A stretch of 64,000 nt of DNA from NAT127 sp034717695 (lineage in GTDB: Bacteria; Pseudomonadota; Gammaproteobacteria; Pseudomonadales; Porticoccaceae): positions 1 to 64,000 of the forward strand of contig JAYELS010000071.1 in the NCBI GenBank assembly GCA_034717695.1, in the 5' to 3' direction. A model generated the notes under the pieces. It did no database searches, was not told the DNA's origin, and saw nothing but the letters and a program-made list of their open reading frames with translations. Positions 8,667 to 15,492 of the stretch are shown here, piece after piece. Numbering within the stretch: position 1 is the stretch's first letter; every line of letters starts with the position of its first letter. A program made the translations under genes and the position numbers.

Positions 8667-9380
8667 TTACAGGGAGCCCCGCTCCAGGTTGGCGATGCCC
8701 TCCCGGATCAGCGCCTCCCTGTCCCCCAGGGCGCGGAAGAGGCCGTCCACGGCCCTGTCGGTGACATAGTCGTCGAGGTCTTCCGGGGCCACGGGCGGGG
8801 GTGCGTCGTCCGGGGTGCCGGCGATCAGGGTGGTCGCTTGATGGGCCTTGAGCAGTTCCCCGTAGATTTCCACCGCGCCGCCCGCCGCCAGTTTCTCCGA
8901 GATCACCGGCAGCAATGCCTCCCGCACCGCACCGCCGGCTTTTTCCTTCAGGTGATCCGTGGTGGCGGTCTTGCCGGCGTCGAACAGGCCCTGCATGTCG
9001 GCTTTGTCCATGTCGGCGAGGACCGCCTGGAGGATGGGCCCGGCCCCGGGTATGGCCTGCTCGGCGGCCCGGTTCATCACCGTTTCCAGCAGTGCCGCCC
9101 GGGGGTTTTGCTTGAAGTCCCGGGCCACGTCGATCACCAGCCCCACCGGGGGCGGCAGCAGCACCCGCACCAGTGGGTTGTCGAGAAAGCCGCCCTCGGC
9201 GGCGAGGCCCTGGATCACCACGCCGATGCTTTTGCCGAACTGGCGGCTGAAGTGGAAGGCGAGGGTATTGCGCAGGGTGTCGCCGGCGGCGACCTTGAGG
9301 TTGTCCACGGTGTTGGCGCAGGCGGTGAGCAGCAGTGCCGCTGCCAGCAGAAGGGCGAGGCGATGGGGTTTGCGGGGCAT
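8667..9380 (-). CDS. DUF4197-family lipoprotein
   Basis: A 237-residue protein with a lipoprotein signal peptide; the lipobox LLTAC places the lipidated Cys at about residue 21. The body matches DUF4197: FLDNPLVRVLLP, MNRAAEQAIPGAGPILQA, a segment resembling the family's helix after ADMDKADMQGLF, and the C-terminal DLDDYVTDRAVDGLF. The family is mostly helical, periplasmic and of unknown function. Residue +2 after the Cys is Ala, which favours outer-membrane sorting. The gene converges on the YeaQ-type gene with 3 bp between stops. Confidence 0.85.
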   Translation of the reverse strand: MPRKPHRLALLLAAALLLTACANTVDNLKVAAGDTLRNTLAFHFSRQFGKSIGVVIQGLAAEGGFLDNPLVRVLLPPPVGLVIDVARDFKQNPRAALLETVMNRAAEQAIPGAGPILQAVLADMDKADMQGLFDAGKTATTDHLKEKAGGAVREALLPVISEKLAAGGAVEIYGELLKAHQATTLIAGTPDDAPPPVAPEDLDDYVTDRAVDGLFRALGDREALIREGIANLERGSL

Positions 9381-9471
9381 GGGATTACCTGGGGGAATGG
9401 CCGGACGGGGGCGCGGCGGGCATTCTAGCGCGCCACCCGGTACACCGGGTAGCGCCGGGGCCGCGGCGCCG

Positions 9472-10146
9472 TCAGCCCGGCTTGTCGTCGAACAGCGCCT
9501 TGAGGTCGCGAATCCGCGCGCTCACCGTCTCCCGGGTCAGTAGCGGCCCGGTCTTTTCCTCCAGGGCCGGGGGGCGGTCGATTTCGAGGGTTTCGCCCGC
9601 GAGGACTTTCTTGATCAGCTCCCGGTAGGCCTTGGCATAGAGGGGAAAGGAGCGGCTCTCCGGCAGGTGGGCCATGGCGTTCCAGCCCACCTCCCTGCCC
9701 GCGAGATACACCGCTGGATGGGACCAGCGCTGGGCGTTCTTGGGGCTCGGGGCGTTGGCGGCTTCCCGGTAGGCCACCGCCACCGGGGGCAGGCCCTCGG
9801 TGGCGAGGGCCGATTCGCAGGCCTCCAGCATGCGGTGCAGGGTGGGGAGGTAGTCGGAGGATTCGATCACCTCCCGGGCGGCCCTGAGGATCTGCTCGTC
9901 GCTGAACGGCGCGAGGGCCTCCTTCCACAGGCGCTTGGCCTGGTTGAGCACCGTCACATCGCCGAAGGCGGCGTGGTACTGGTTGTGGTAGTTGACCCGG
10001 AACAGGGTGAACACCTGGTTGATGGTGTCCACCAGGGCGGGGTCCTGGCGGCGCGCCTCAACCCGCCCAGCTGCGGTCGGTGAGGTCGTCGACGAGGCTG
10101 CGATGGCGCGTACTGAGCGCGGCACCAGATCGTTGGCGTCTTTCAT
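9472..10146 (-). CDS. Lambda-P-like replication protein (helicase-loader candidate)
   Basis: About 224 residues resembling the phage lambda replication protein P family. The conserved block begins LFRVNYHNQYHAAFGD and continues W-K-E-A-L, FSDEQILRAAREVI and YLPTLHRMLE, the pattern of P-like proteins that bring DnaB helicase to an initiator. The frame opens with a GTG at 10158; I prefer the ATG at 10146, where AAGG lies about 9-12 nt upstream. The 5' end overlaps the upstream DnaT-domain gene by about 90 bp, so translation is probably coupled. Unlike a phage module it lies among housekeeping genes next to radA, with the same high GC, so it looks domesticated. Helicase loading is inference from family and context. 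Confidence 0.7.
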   Translation of the reverse strand: MKDANDLVPRSVRAIAASSTTSPTAAGRVEARRQDPALVDTINQVFTLFRVNYHNQYHAAFGDVTVLNQAKRLWKEALAPFSDEQILRAAREVIESSDYLPTLHRMLEACESALATEGLPPVAVAYREAANAPSPKNAQRWSHPAVYLAGREVGWNAMAHLPESRSFPLYAKAYRELIKKVLAGETLEIDRPPALEEKTGPLLTRETVSARIRDLKALFDDKPG

Positions 10147-11170
10147 GGTCGTTGTCACCTTCAGTGGCCTGTCGCGCCCACTGGCGTTTCACATGTTGCA
10201 GGAACTTGGTGTTCCAGGAATTGGCGGCGTGGCCGTTTTCCCGCCAGAACAGCACAAAGGCGGGGATCTCCCCCTCGGCGAAGTCCCGGGGGATATTGGC
10301 CAGGCTCAGCACCTCGTAGAGGTCGGCGCTCGGCTGCCAGCCGCTGTCCAGGGGGTGGGGATCGCTGTCGTGCTCAAGGGAGGCGCTGAACCGGGCCCAC
10401 TGGCGCTTCACATGGCGCACGAAATCGGAGTTCCAGGTGCCCCGTCGCTCGCCCCGTTCCCGCCAGTAGAGCACGAACTCGGGCACCGCGTCCTCGACGA
10501 AGTTGGCGTTGATGCCCGCCTGATCCACCAGGATGCGCACCGCGTCGGCGGAGGGCTGCCAGTCGGCGGTCATGGGGACTTCTCGGCCCCGCTGGGCGCT
10601 GCGGGTCTCTTCCTCCCGCCACAGGCGCAGCACCTGCTTGAGGAACTTGGCGTTCCAGCCGTGGCGGGACTCGCCCCGCTCGGTCCAGTAGGCGACGAAC
10701 TCGGCGACCTGGGCGTCGATGAAATCGGGGGGGATGCCGTACTGGCCGAGCTGGGTGACCACGTCGGGGGCGGGTGCCCAGTCGGGGGTCAGCAGGCGGG
10801 TTGGGGTGCGCGCCGGGGCCGTGGCGAGGGCGGCGACCGGCGCAGGTTCGCGGATCGCGGCGCCGGCGGCGGCCTCGTTGAAGGCAAAGCGAAAGTGGCT
10901 GTCGATGCCGAACGGCAGGCCGCCCACCAGGAGCACCCCCTTGTCCCGGAGGCTGTGGCTGACGCGGCGGATATCCTGGACGGTCCAGAAGGGCAGCAGG
11001 GCCTGCAGGCGGGCGCAGTCGACGCTGAACCAGGCAAAGCCGCCGCTCGCTTCCCCCTCGCCAAGGCCCTGGACGTCCGCCAGCAACTGGTACAGGAGGG
11101 CCTCCTCGAGGCCGAGGGTGGCGGCGAGCTGGGGCGAGAGCAGCAGGGGACGTTCGGGGAGCAGTGGCAT
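10058..11170 (-). CDS. Protein with N-terminal winged-helix-like domain and three DnaT-type DNA-binding repeats
   Basis: A 370-residue protein. Residues 1-100 look like a winged-helix domain of replication proteins (LSPQLAATLGLEEALLYQLL, then RRVSHSLRDKGVLL). Three copies of the DnaT ssDNA-binding domain follow at about 130-185, 203-260 and 277-333. Each runs from W-x-P-S/A-x-D through an acidic x-P-E/A-F-V-x-Y/F-W-x-E-R/N-G turn to the closing W-N-x-K/D-F-x-x-x-V-x-R-x-W. The C-terminal 35 residues are basic. E. coli DnaT has one such domain in 179 residues, so a triple array is unusual. It overlaps the lambda-P-like gene downstream and is divergent from radA. A role in primosome assembly or restart is likely but inferred. 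Confidence 0.8.
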   Translation of the reverse strand: MPLLPERPLLLSPQLAATLGLEEALLYQLLADVQGLGEGEASGGFAWFSVDCARLQALLPFWTVQDIRRVSHSLRDKGVLLVGGLPFGIDSHFRFAFNEAAAGAAIREPAPVAALATAPARTPTRLLTPDWAPAPDVVTQLGQYGIPPDFIDAQVAEFVAYWTERGESRHGWNAKFLKQVLRLWREEETRSAQRGREVPMTADWQPSADAVRILVDQAGINANFVEDAVPEFVLYWRERGERRGTWNSDFVRHVKRQWARFSASLEHDSDPHPLDSGWQPSADLYEVLSLANIPRDFAEGEIPAFVLFWRENGHAANSWNTKFLQHVKRQWARQATEGDNDHERRQRSGAALSTRHRSLVDDLTDRSWAG

Positions 11171-11206
11171 GGGCGGTACTTTAACAGGTTGGCCGCTGGC
11201 GAGCGC

Positions 11207-11337
11207 TTAACACGTTACACGTGGGGGGCGAGGCCACAGACAGACTACGGGCCTCCTGCTTTTCCTTGCAACCTGCAACCTGCAACCTGCAACCTGCAAC
11301 CTGCAACCTGCAACGTGAACCGTGTTACGTGAAACGC
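11207..11337. repeat. Inverted heptamer-repeat array between the dnaT-like gene and radA
   Basis: From 11268 to 11337 ten consecutive 7-bp units occur: GCAACCT six times, then GCAACGT, GAACCGT, GTTACGT and GAAACGC. On the left, 11207-11224 carries about two units of the same kind in the opposite orientation (reverse complement GTAACGT, GTTAA). Both promoters of the divergent dnaT-like and radA genes must lie in or beside this element. The unit alphabet is shared with the array after leuS at 53195-53289. Confidence 0.9.
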
Positions 11338-11383
11338 CCAAGATTATACTCCCCCACCAACAACCCCAAACAAGGAAGAACCC

Positions 11384-12766
11384 GTGGCCAAGAAACCCGC
11401 AACCGCCTACGTCTGCAACGAATGTGGCGCCGACTTCGCCAAGTGGCAGGGCCAGTGCGGCGAGTGCGGGGCCTGGAACAGCCTTGCGGAGCTGCGCCTC
11501 GGGGCGGCCAAGGCGTCGTCGTCCGGGCGCCGGGGCGGCGGCTTTGCCGGCGCCGCCGACGGTGCGGTGAAGGTTCTGGCGGATATCGCCGTGGACGAGA
11601 TCCCGCGCATTTCCACCGGTGCCGCGGAACTGGACCTGGTGCTTGGCGGCGGCCTGGTGCCCGGGTCCTGCATCCTTATCGGCGGCGAGCCGGGTGCGGG
11701 CAAGAGCACCCTGCTGCTGCAGACCCTGTGCAACCTCGCCAGTCGCCACAGCACCCTCTACGTCACCGGCGAGGAATCCCCCCAGCAGGTGGCGATGCGG
11801 GCCCAGCGCCTCGGCCTGCCCCTCGACCAGGTTCGAGTGATGGCGGAGACCTCCACCGAGACCCTGTGTGCCACGGCGGAGCAGCTCAAACCCCGCATCC
11901 TGGTGGTGGATTCCATCCAGGTGATGCACCTGGACGACATCGCCTCGGCCCCGGGCAGTGTGTCCCAGGTGCGGGAGAGCGCCGCCATGCTGGTGCGCCT
12001 CGCCAAGCAGACCGGCACCGTGCTGCTTTTGGTGGGCCACGTCACCAAGGACGGCAGCCTCGCCGGCCCCAAGGTGCTGGAGCACATGATCGACTGTTCG
12101 CTGATGCTGGAGGGTTCCCAGGACAGCCACTTCCGCACCCTGCGCAGCCACAAGAACCGCTTTGGGGCGGTCAACGAGCTGGGGGTGTTCGCCATGACCG
12201 AGAAGGGCCTCAAGGAAGTGGCCAACCCCTCCGCCATCTTCCTCCAGCGGGGCGACGAGATCGCCTCCGGCAGCGCGGTGATGGTGATCTGGGAGGGCAC
12301 CCGGCCACTGCTCGTCGAACTTCAGGCCCTGGTGGATGACAGTCACCTGGGCAACCCCCGCCGGGTCACCGTCGGCCTCGATCACAATCGCCTCGCCATG
12401 CTGCTTGCCGTGCTGCACCGCCACGGCGGCATCATGGTGGGGGATCAGGACGTGTTCGTGAACGTGGTGGGTGGCGTCAAGGTGGTGGAGACCAGCGCCG
12501 ACCTGGCGCTCTTGCTGGCGGTGATGTCCAGCTTCCGGGACAGGCCCATCCCCCGGGACTGGGTGATCTTCGGCGAGGTGGGGCTCGCCGGGGAGATCCG
12601 CCCGGTGCCCAACGGCCAGGAGCGCCTGCGGGAGGCCGCCAAGCACGGCTTCAAGCGCGCCATCGTCCCCGCCGCCAACGCGCCCCGCCAGCCCATCAAG
12701 GGCATGGAGGTGGTGGCGGTGAAGAAGGTGGCGGACGCCCTGGCGGCAATGGAGGATGCCCACTGA
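11384..12766 (+). CDS. radA: DNA repair protein RadA
   Basis: A 460-residue RadA (Sms), typical length. The N-terminal zinc finger has C11, C14, C25 and C28 (CNECG...CGECG). The RecA-like ATPase has Walker A GGEPGAGKST at about 100-109, and the RadA-specific KNRFG motif is at about 257-261. A C-terminal Lon-like domain (LLLAVMSSF, GEVGLAGEIRPV) ends near KKVADAL. RadA promotes branch migration and processing of recombination intermediates. The ATG follows CAAGGAAG. The only unusual point is the long heptamer array just upstream, which sits where the promoter is expected. Confidence 0.97.
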   Translation: MAKKPATAYVCNECGADFAKWQGQCGECGAWNSLAELRLGAAKASSSGRRGGGFAGAADGAVKVLADIAVDEIPRISTGAAELDLVLGGGLVPGSCILIGGEPGAGKSTLLLQTLCNLASRHSTLYVTGEESPQQVAMRAQRLGLPLDQVRVMAETSTETLCATAEQLKPRILVVDSIQVMHLDDIASAPGSVSQVRESAAMLVRLAKQTGTVLLLVGHVTKDGSLAGPKVLEHMIDCSLMLEGSQDSHFRTLRSHKNRFGAVNELGVFAMTEKGLKEVANPSAIFLQRGDEIASGSAVMVIWEGTRPLLVELQALVDDSHLGNPRRVTVGLDHNRLAMLLAVLHRHGGIMVGDQDVFVNVVGGVKVVETSADLALLLAVMSSFRDRPIPRDWVIFGEVGLAGEIRPVPNGQERLREAAKHGFKRAIVPAANAPRQPIKGMEVVAVKKVADALAAMEDAH

Positions 12767-12896
12767 TTCCCCCGGCGGCAAGACTTCCCTCCGCGCCTTG
12801 ACAAAGCAGCCGCCGCCGGCCACTTTTTTTGAACGGGGCCGGGGGTTGTACCCCGGCGCCATGCCACCCCACTTCTCACCGCGCCCGGGAGTCGCC

Positions 12897-13430
12897 GTGA
12901 AAGGGCTGTTCCGTGTTGACCCGCGATGCCTGCCGGTGCTGCTCGCCGGTATCCTCTTCGCCGCGCCCCTCGCCGCTCAAGGTGGGCAGGGCGATTCCCC
13001 CTCGGCGCCCGCTTATGTACAGCTCAATGCCGGGGTGATTGGCCTGCTCAACCGCGCCCGCAACAGCTGGCGCTACGGGGTCGAGTACCGCTTCCGGCCC
13101 CAGTGGGGATGGCGGCTGCGCCCGGTGCTGGGGGCGGTGGTGGCGGAGAACGATGCGCGCTTCTACTTCGCGGGGCTGCGCCGGGATTTCCCCCTCTCCG
13201 GGCGCTTCACCTTCACCCCGGGGTTTGATGTCACCTCCTACGACCGGGGGCGCGGCGTCGACCTCGGCTCGGAGCTGGAATTTCGCACCGGGCTCGAAGT
13301 CAGCTATCGCCTGTACCGGGACTGGCGCGCCGGCATCGCCCTCTACCACCTCTCCAACGGCGGCTTCGGCGACCGCAATCCCGGCACCAACGCGGTGGTG
13401 CTTACCCTGGCGATGCCCGTCGGGGACTGA
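12897..13430 (+). CDS. Lipid A 3-O-deacylase-like outer-membrane protein (PagL family)
   Basis: About 177 residues with a signal peptide and an eight-strand beta-barrel pattern of alternating hydrophobic and aromatic residues. The C-terminal active-site motif is YHLSNGGFGDRNPGTN, matching the PagL H-x-S-N-x-x...N-x-G signature that supplies the catalytic His-Ser pair. I chose the GTG at 12897 because GGGAG precedes it and it gives a compact signal peptide (basic start, hydrophobic core, ALAAQ-like end); an ATG at 12861 lacks a ribosome-binding site. PagL removes the 3-linked acyl chain from lipid A in the outer membrane. It follows radA without an obvious shared function. Confidence 0.75.
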   Translation: MKGLFRVDPRCLPVLLAGILFAAPLAAQGGQGDSPSAPAYVQLNAGVIGLLNRARNSWRYGVEYRFRPQWGWRLRPVLGAVVAENDARFYFAGLRRDFPLSGRFTFTPGFDVTSYDRGRGVDLGSELEFRTGLEVSYRLYRDWRAGIALYHLSNGGFGDRNPGTNAVVLTLAMPVGD

Positions 13431-13525
13431 CCTTTTGCGCTGGCCTCCGCCATTGCGGACAGGACACCTCGGCCCCCTTGCAATCGGCTACACTCAGCGC
13501 TCCCTGCCATCTGATGGAGACTCCC

Positions 13526-13762
13526 ATGACCCAACCTGTACGCGCCGGTGATGCACCCATTGCCATTGCCGTGGAAGCCGGCAAGGCCTACTACTGGTGC
13601 GCCTGCGGCAAGAGCCAGAAGCAGCCGTTCTGCGACGGTGCCCACAAGGACAGCGGTTTCGCCCCCCTCAAGTACGAGGCCGCCGAATCGAAGACCCTCT
13701 ACTTCTGCGCCTGCAAGGCCACCGCCAACCAGCCGTTGTGCGATGGCAGCCACGGCCGCTGA
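13526..13762 (+). CDS. Tandem CDGSH iron-sulfur domain protein
   Basis: A 78-residue protein with two CDGSH-type 2Fe-2S motifs. The first is C-A-C-G-K-S-Q-K-Q-P-F-C-D-G-A-H; the second is C-A-C-K-A-T-A-N-Q-P-L-C-D-G-S-H. Each supplies three Cys and one His. This tandem form is the bacterial miner/MitoNEET-like type, a small redox or cluster-carrying protein in the cytoplasm. GGAG precedes the ATG at 13526; an upstream Met (13517) is possible. A strong terminator follows. Confidence 0.9.
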   Translation: MTQPVRAGDAPIAIAVEAGKAYYWCACGKSQKQPFCDGAHKDSGFAPLKYEAAESKTLYFCACKATANQPLCDGSHGR

Positions 13763-13788
13763 ATCCCGCAAGGTTCTCCCCTCCCAAG

Positions 13789-13817
13789 AACCGCTGCGCG
13801 CCCGCGCGGCGGTTTTT
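13789..13817 (+). terminator. Rho-independent terminator after the CDGSH gene
   Basis: A G+C-rich 10-bp stem (one G-T pair) with a short CCC loop is followed by five Ts. It lies between the CDGSH gene and the S4-domain gene, which therefore probably has its own promoter. Confidence 0.75.
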
Positions 13818-13839
13818 CCAGCAACCCAGGATATCGCCC

Positions 13840-14052
13840 ATGAAAACCTTTTCCCTGGAGGGACGCCCCTTCATCACCCTCAATAATCTCCTCAAGGTGG
13901 AGGGCCTGGCCGCCAGCGGCGCCAGCGCCAAGCAGTCCGTGGCCGATGGCGAGGTGAGCGTGGACGGGCAGGTGGAGCTGCGCAAGCGCTGCAAGATCGT
14001 GGCGGGCCAGACCGTGGCCTTTGGCGATCAGCAGATTCGGGTGGTGGCGTAG
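13840..14052 (+). CDS. S4-domain RNA-binding protein (YbcJ-like)
   Basis: A 70-residue protein matching YbcJ-type S4 proteins: FITLNNLLKVEGLAASG, then GEVSVDGQVELRKRCKI and a closing VAFGDQQIRV. The S4 fold binds structured RNA, usually rRNA; YbcJ itself has no settled function. The start is the first ATG after the terminator. It converges on cvfB with 5 bp between stops. Confidence 0.85.
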   Translation: MKTFSLEGRPFITLNNLLKVEGLAASGASAKQSVADGEVSVDGQVELRKRCKIVAGQTVAFGDQQIRVVA

Positions 14053-14057
14053 GCGGG

Positions 14058-14894
14058 TCAGGTCCGGCTGATGTGGTCGTCGTGGATCAGGATCAGCCCC
14101 TGCTTGAACAGCGCGCCGATGGCCTTCTTGAAATTGCCCTTGCTGACGCCGAACTGGCGGGCGATCAGTTCCGGGGCGCTCCTGTCGCTCAGGGGCAGTT
14201 CGCCGCCGGCCTCCTCCAGCTTCGCCAGGATCAGGGTCTGCAGCCCGTCCCGGGCGGCGCTGCCCTGGGGTTGCAGGCTGAGGCTGATCTTGCCGTCGGG
14301 GCGGATCTCCTTGATGTAGCCCGGCTCGCGCATCCCGGCGCGCAGAAACTTGAACACCTCGTTGTTGTGCACCAGCCCCCAGTGGCGGCCATTGATGATG
14401 GCCTTGTAACCGATGTCGGTGCGGGCGGCGATCAGCAGGTCGACCCGCTGGCCCTCGGCGTAGTCGGCGGGGCTGTTGTCCAGGTGGCGGTCGAGGTGGG
14501 TGGTGGCGGTGATGCGCCGGCTGTGATCGTCCAGGTACAGGTACACCACGCAGTAGTCCCCCACCTTGAGGGGCCTTTTCACCTCGGAGTGGGGCAATAG
14601 CACGTCCTTGCGCAAACCCCAGTCGAGGAACAGCCCCACCGGGGTGATATCCGTGACCTTCAAGCTGGCGAACTCCCCCACCTGGGCTTTGGGCTTTTCG
14701 GTGGTGGCGATGGGCCTGTCCTCGCTGTCGAGGTAGAGGAACACGGTGAGGGGATCGCCCACACCGGAGGGGCGATCCCTGGGGATCTGGCGGCGGGGCA
14801 GCAGGATCTCCCCCTCCGCGCCGCCGTCGAGGTAGAGGCCGAAGTCGGTGTGCTTGGTGACGACGAGGGTGTTGTAGCGGCCGATGGCGCCCAT
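14058..14894 (-). CDS. cvfB: CvfB/YitL-family S1 RNA-binding protein
   Basis: A 278-residue protein with the CvfB layout. There are two S1-like domains (IGRYNTLVVTKHTDFGLYLDG and VTDITPVGLFLDWGLRKDVLLP), a third RNA-binding domain (DIGYKAIINGRHWGLVHNNEVF) and a C-terminal winged helix (LIARQFGVSKGNFKKAIGALFKQGLI). Family members bind RNA and influence virulence genes in Gram-positives; in proteobacteria the role is open. I chose the ATG at 14894 because homologues usually begin just before IGRYN; another ATG at 14924 would add ten residues. Neither has a strong ribosome-binding site. Confidence 0.88.
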   Translation of the reverse strand: MGAIGRYNTLVVTKHTDFGLYLDGGAEGEILLPRRQIPRDRPSGVGDPLTVFLYLDSEDRPIATTEKPKAQVGEFASLKVTDITPVGLFLDWGLRKDVLLPHSEVKRPLKVGDYCVVYLYLDDHSRRITATTHLDRHLDNSPADYAEGQRVDLLIAARTDIGYKAIINGRHWGLVHNNEVFKFLRAGMREPGYIKEIRPDGKISLSLQPQGSAARDGLQTLILAKLEEAGGELPLSDRSAPELIARQFGVSKGNFKKAIGALFKQGLILIHDDHISRT

Positions 14895-14941
14895 GGCGAT
14901 GGTTCCGGGTGGGGTGGCGACCATTGTAGCAGCGGGGTGAT

Positions 14942-15016
14942 CCGGGCGTCCCGGGGTCGGGCGCGCCGGGCCCTGGGTAGACGCCGGTCCCGGGCGCCAG
15001 AGCCTGGGACGCCCGG
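14942..15016. repeat. Long G+C-rich inverted repeat
   Basis: CCGGGCGTCCCGGG at 14942-14955 pairs with CCTGGGACGCCCGG at 15003-15016, 13 of 14 positions complementary. The 47-bp centre is itself rich in partial palindromes. It fills the space between cvfB and the repeat-protein gene upstream. It has no T-tract on either side, so it is not a standard terminator. Confidence 0.6.
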
Positions 15017-15033
15017 TCCGGCTACCCGGGGGG

Positions 15034-15408
15034 TTACAGGGTCTCGAGTGTTGCCTTGGCATCGGCCCCGGGCTGGTGGCTGATGCCGGCAAGAATGCCT
15101 GCCAGTGTTTTCTCGCCGTCACTGGCCGCCGGGTCGCTGGCGATGGCCTCCAGCTTGGCCTTGTCCGCCGCCGACACGCTGTGCTGCATGTCGTGGATCG
15201 CCTGGGCGATGGTTTTCGTCGCTGCGCTGCTGTCCGGGCTGGCGATGATGGCCTGGAGGGTGGTTTTCTCCTCGGCACTCGGGAAGTGGTTCAGCTTGAT
15301 GAGGATGCCCGCCATGGTGTGTACGCTGTCGTCGCCGGCGCTGGCCAGGGGTGCCAGCAGGGCGATGAGGATAACGGCCAGGCTGTGGCGCAAACGGGGA
15401 AGGTTCAT
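15034..15408 (-). CDS. Small periplasmic protein with 35-residue tandem repeats
   Basis: A 124-residue protein with a clear signal peptide (residues 1-24, ending LASAG). The mature part is three head-to-tail repeats: 31-65, 66-100 and a shortened one at 101-124. Each starts T-x-A-(G/Q)-I/A, continues into a helix with (A/S)x(E/D)K-x-x-L-x-A-I and, in the first two copies, ends in SD/SP plus a loop and K. The 35-residue period is exact in the first two copies. The pattern suggests a helical-hairpin repeat. I do not recognise a family. I chose the ATG at 15408; upstream codons have no signal-peptide character. Confidence 0.65.
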   Translation of the reverse strand: MNLPRLRHSLAVILIALLAPLASAGDDSVHTMAGILIKLNHFPSAEEKTTLQAIIASPDSSAATKTIAQAIHDMQHSVSAADKAKLEAIASDPAASDGEKTLAGILAGISHQPGADAKATLETL

Positions 15409-15492
15409 GGTGCGATTCCTGGGATTGTTATTGCTCTTGGCAGGGGCCGGCGGGGGCCGGGTTGCCCCGGGCAAAACCGCCGGCCCGGACCT

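Noticed and set aside
11268..11337. Possible CRISPR array
   Set aside because: The units are 7 bp with no spacers; there are no cas genes in the window.
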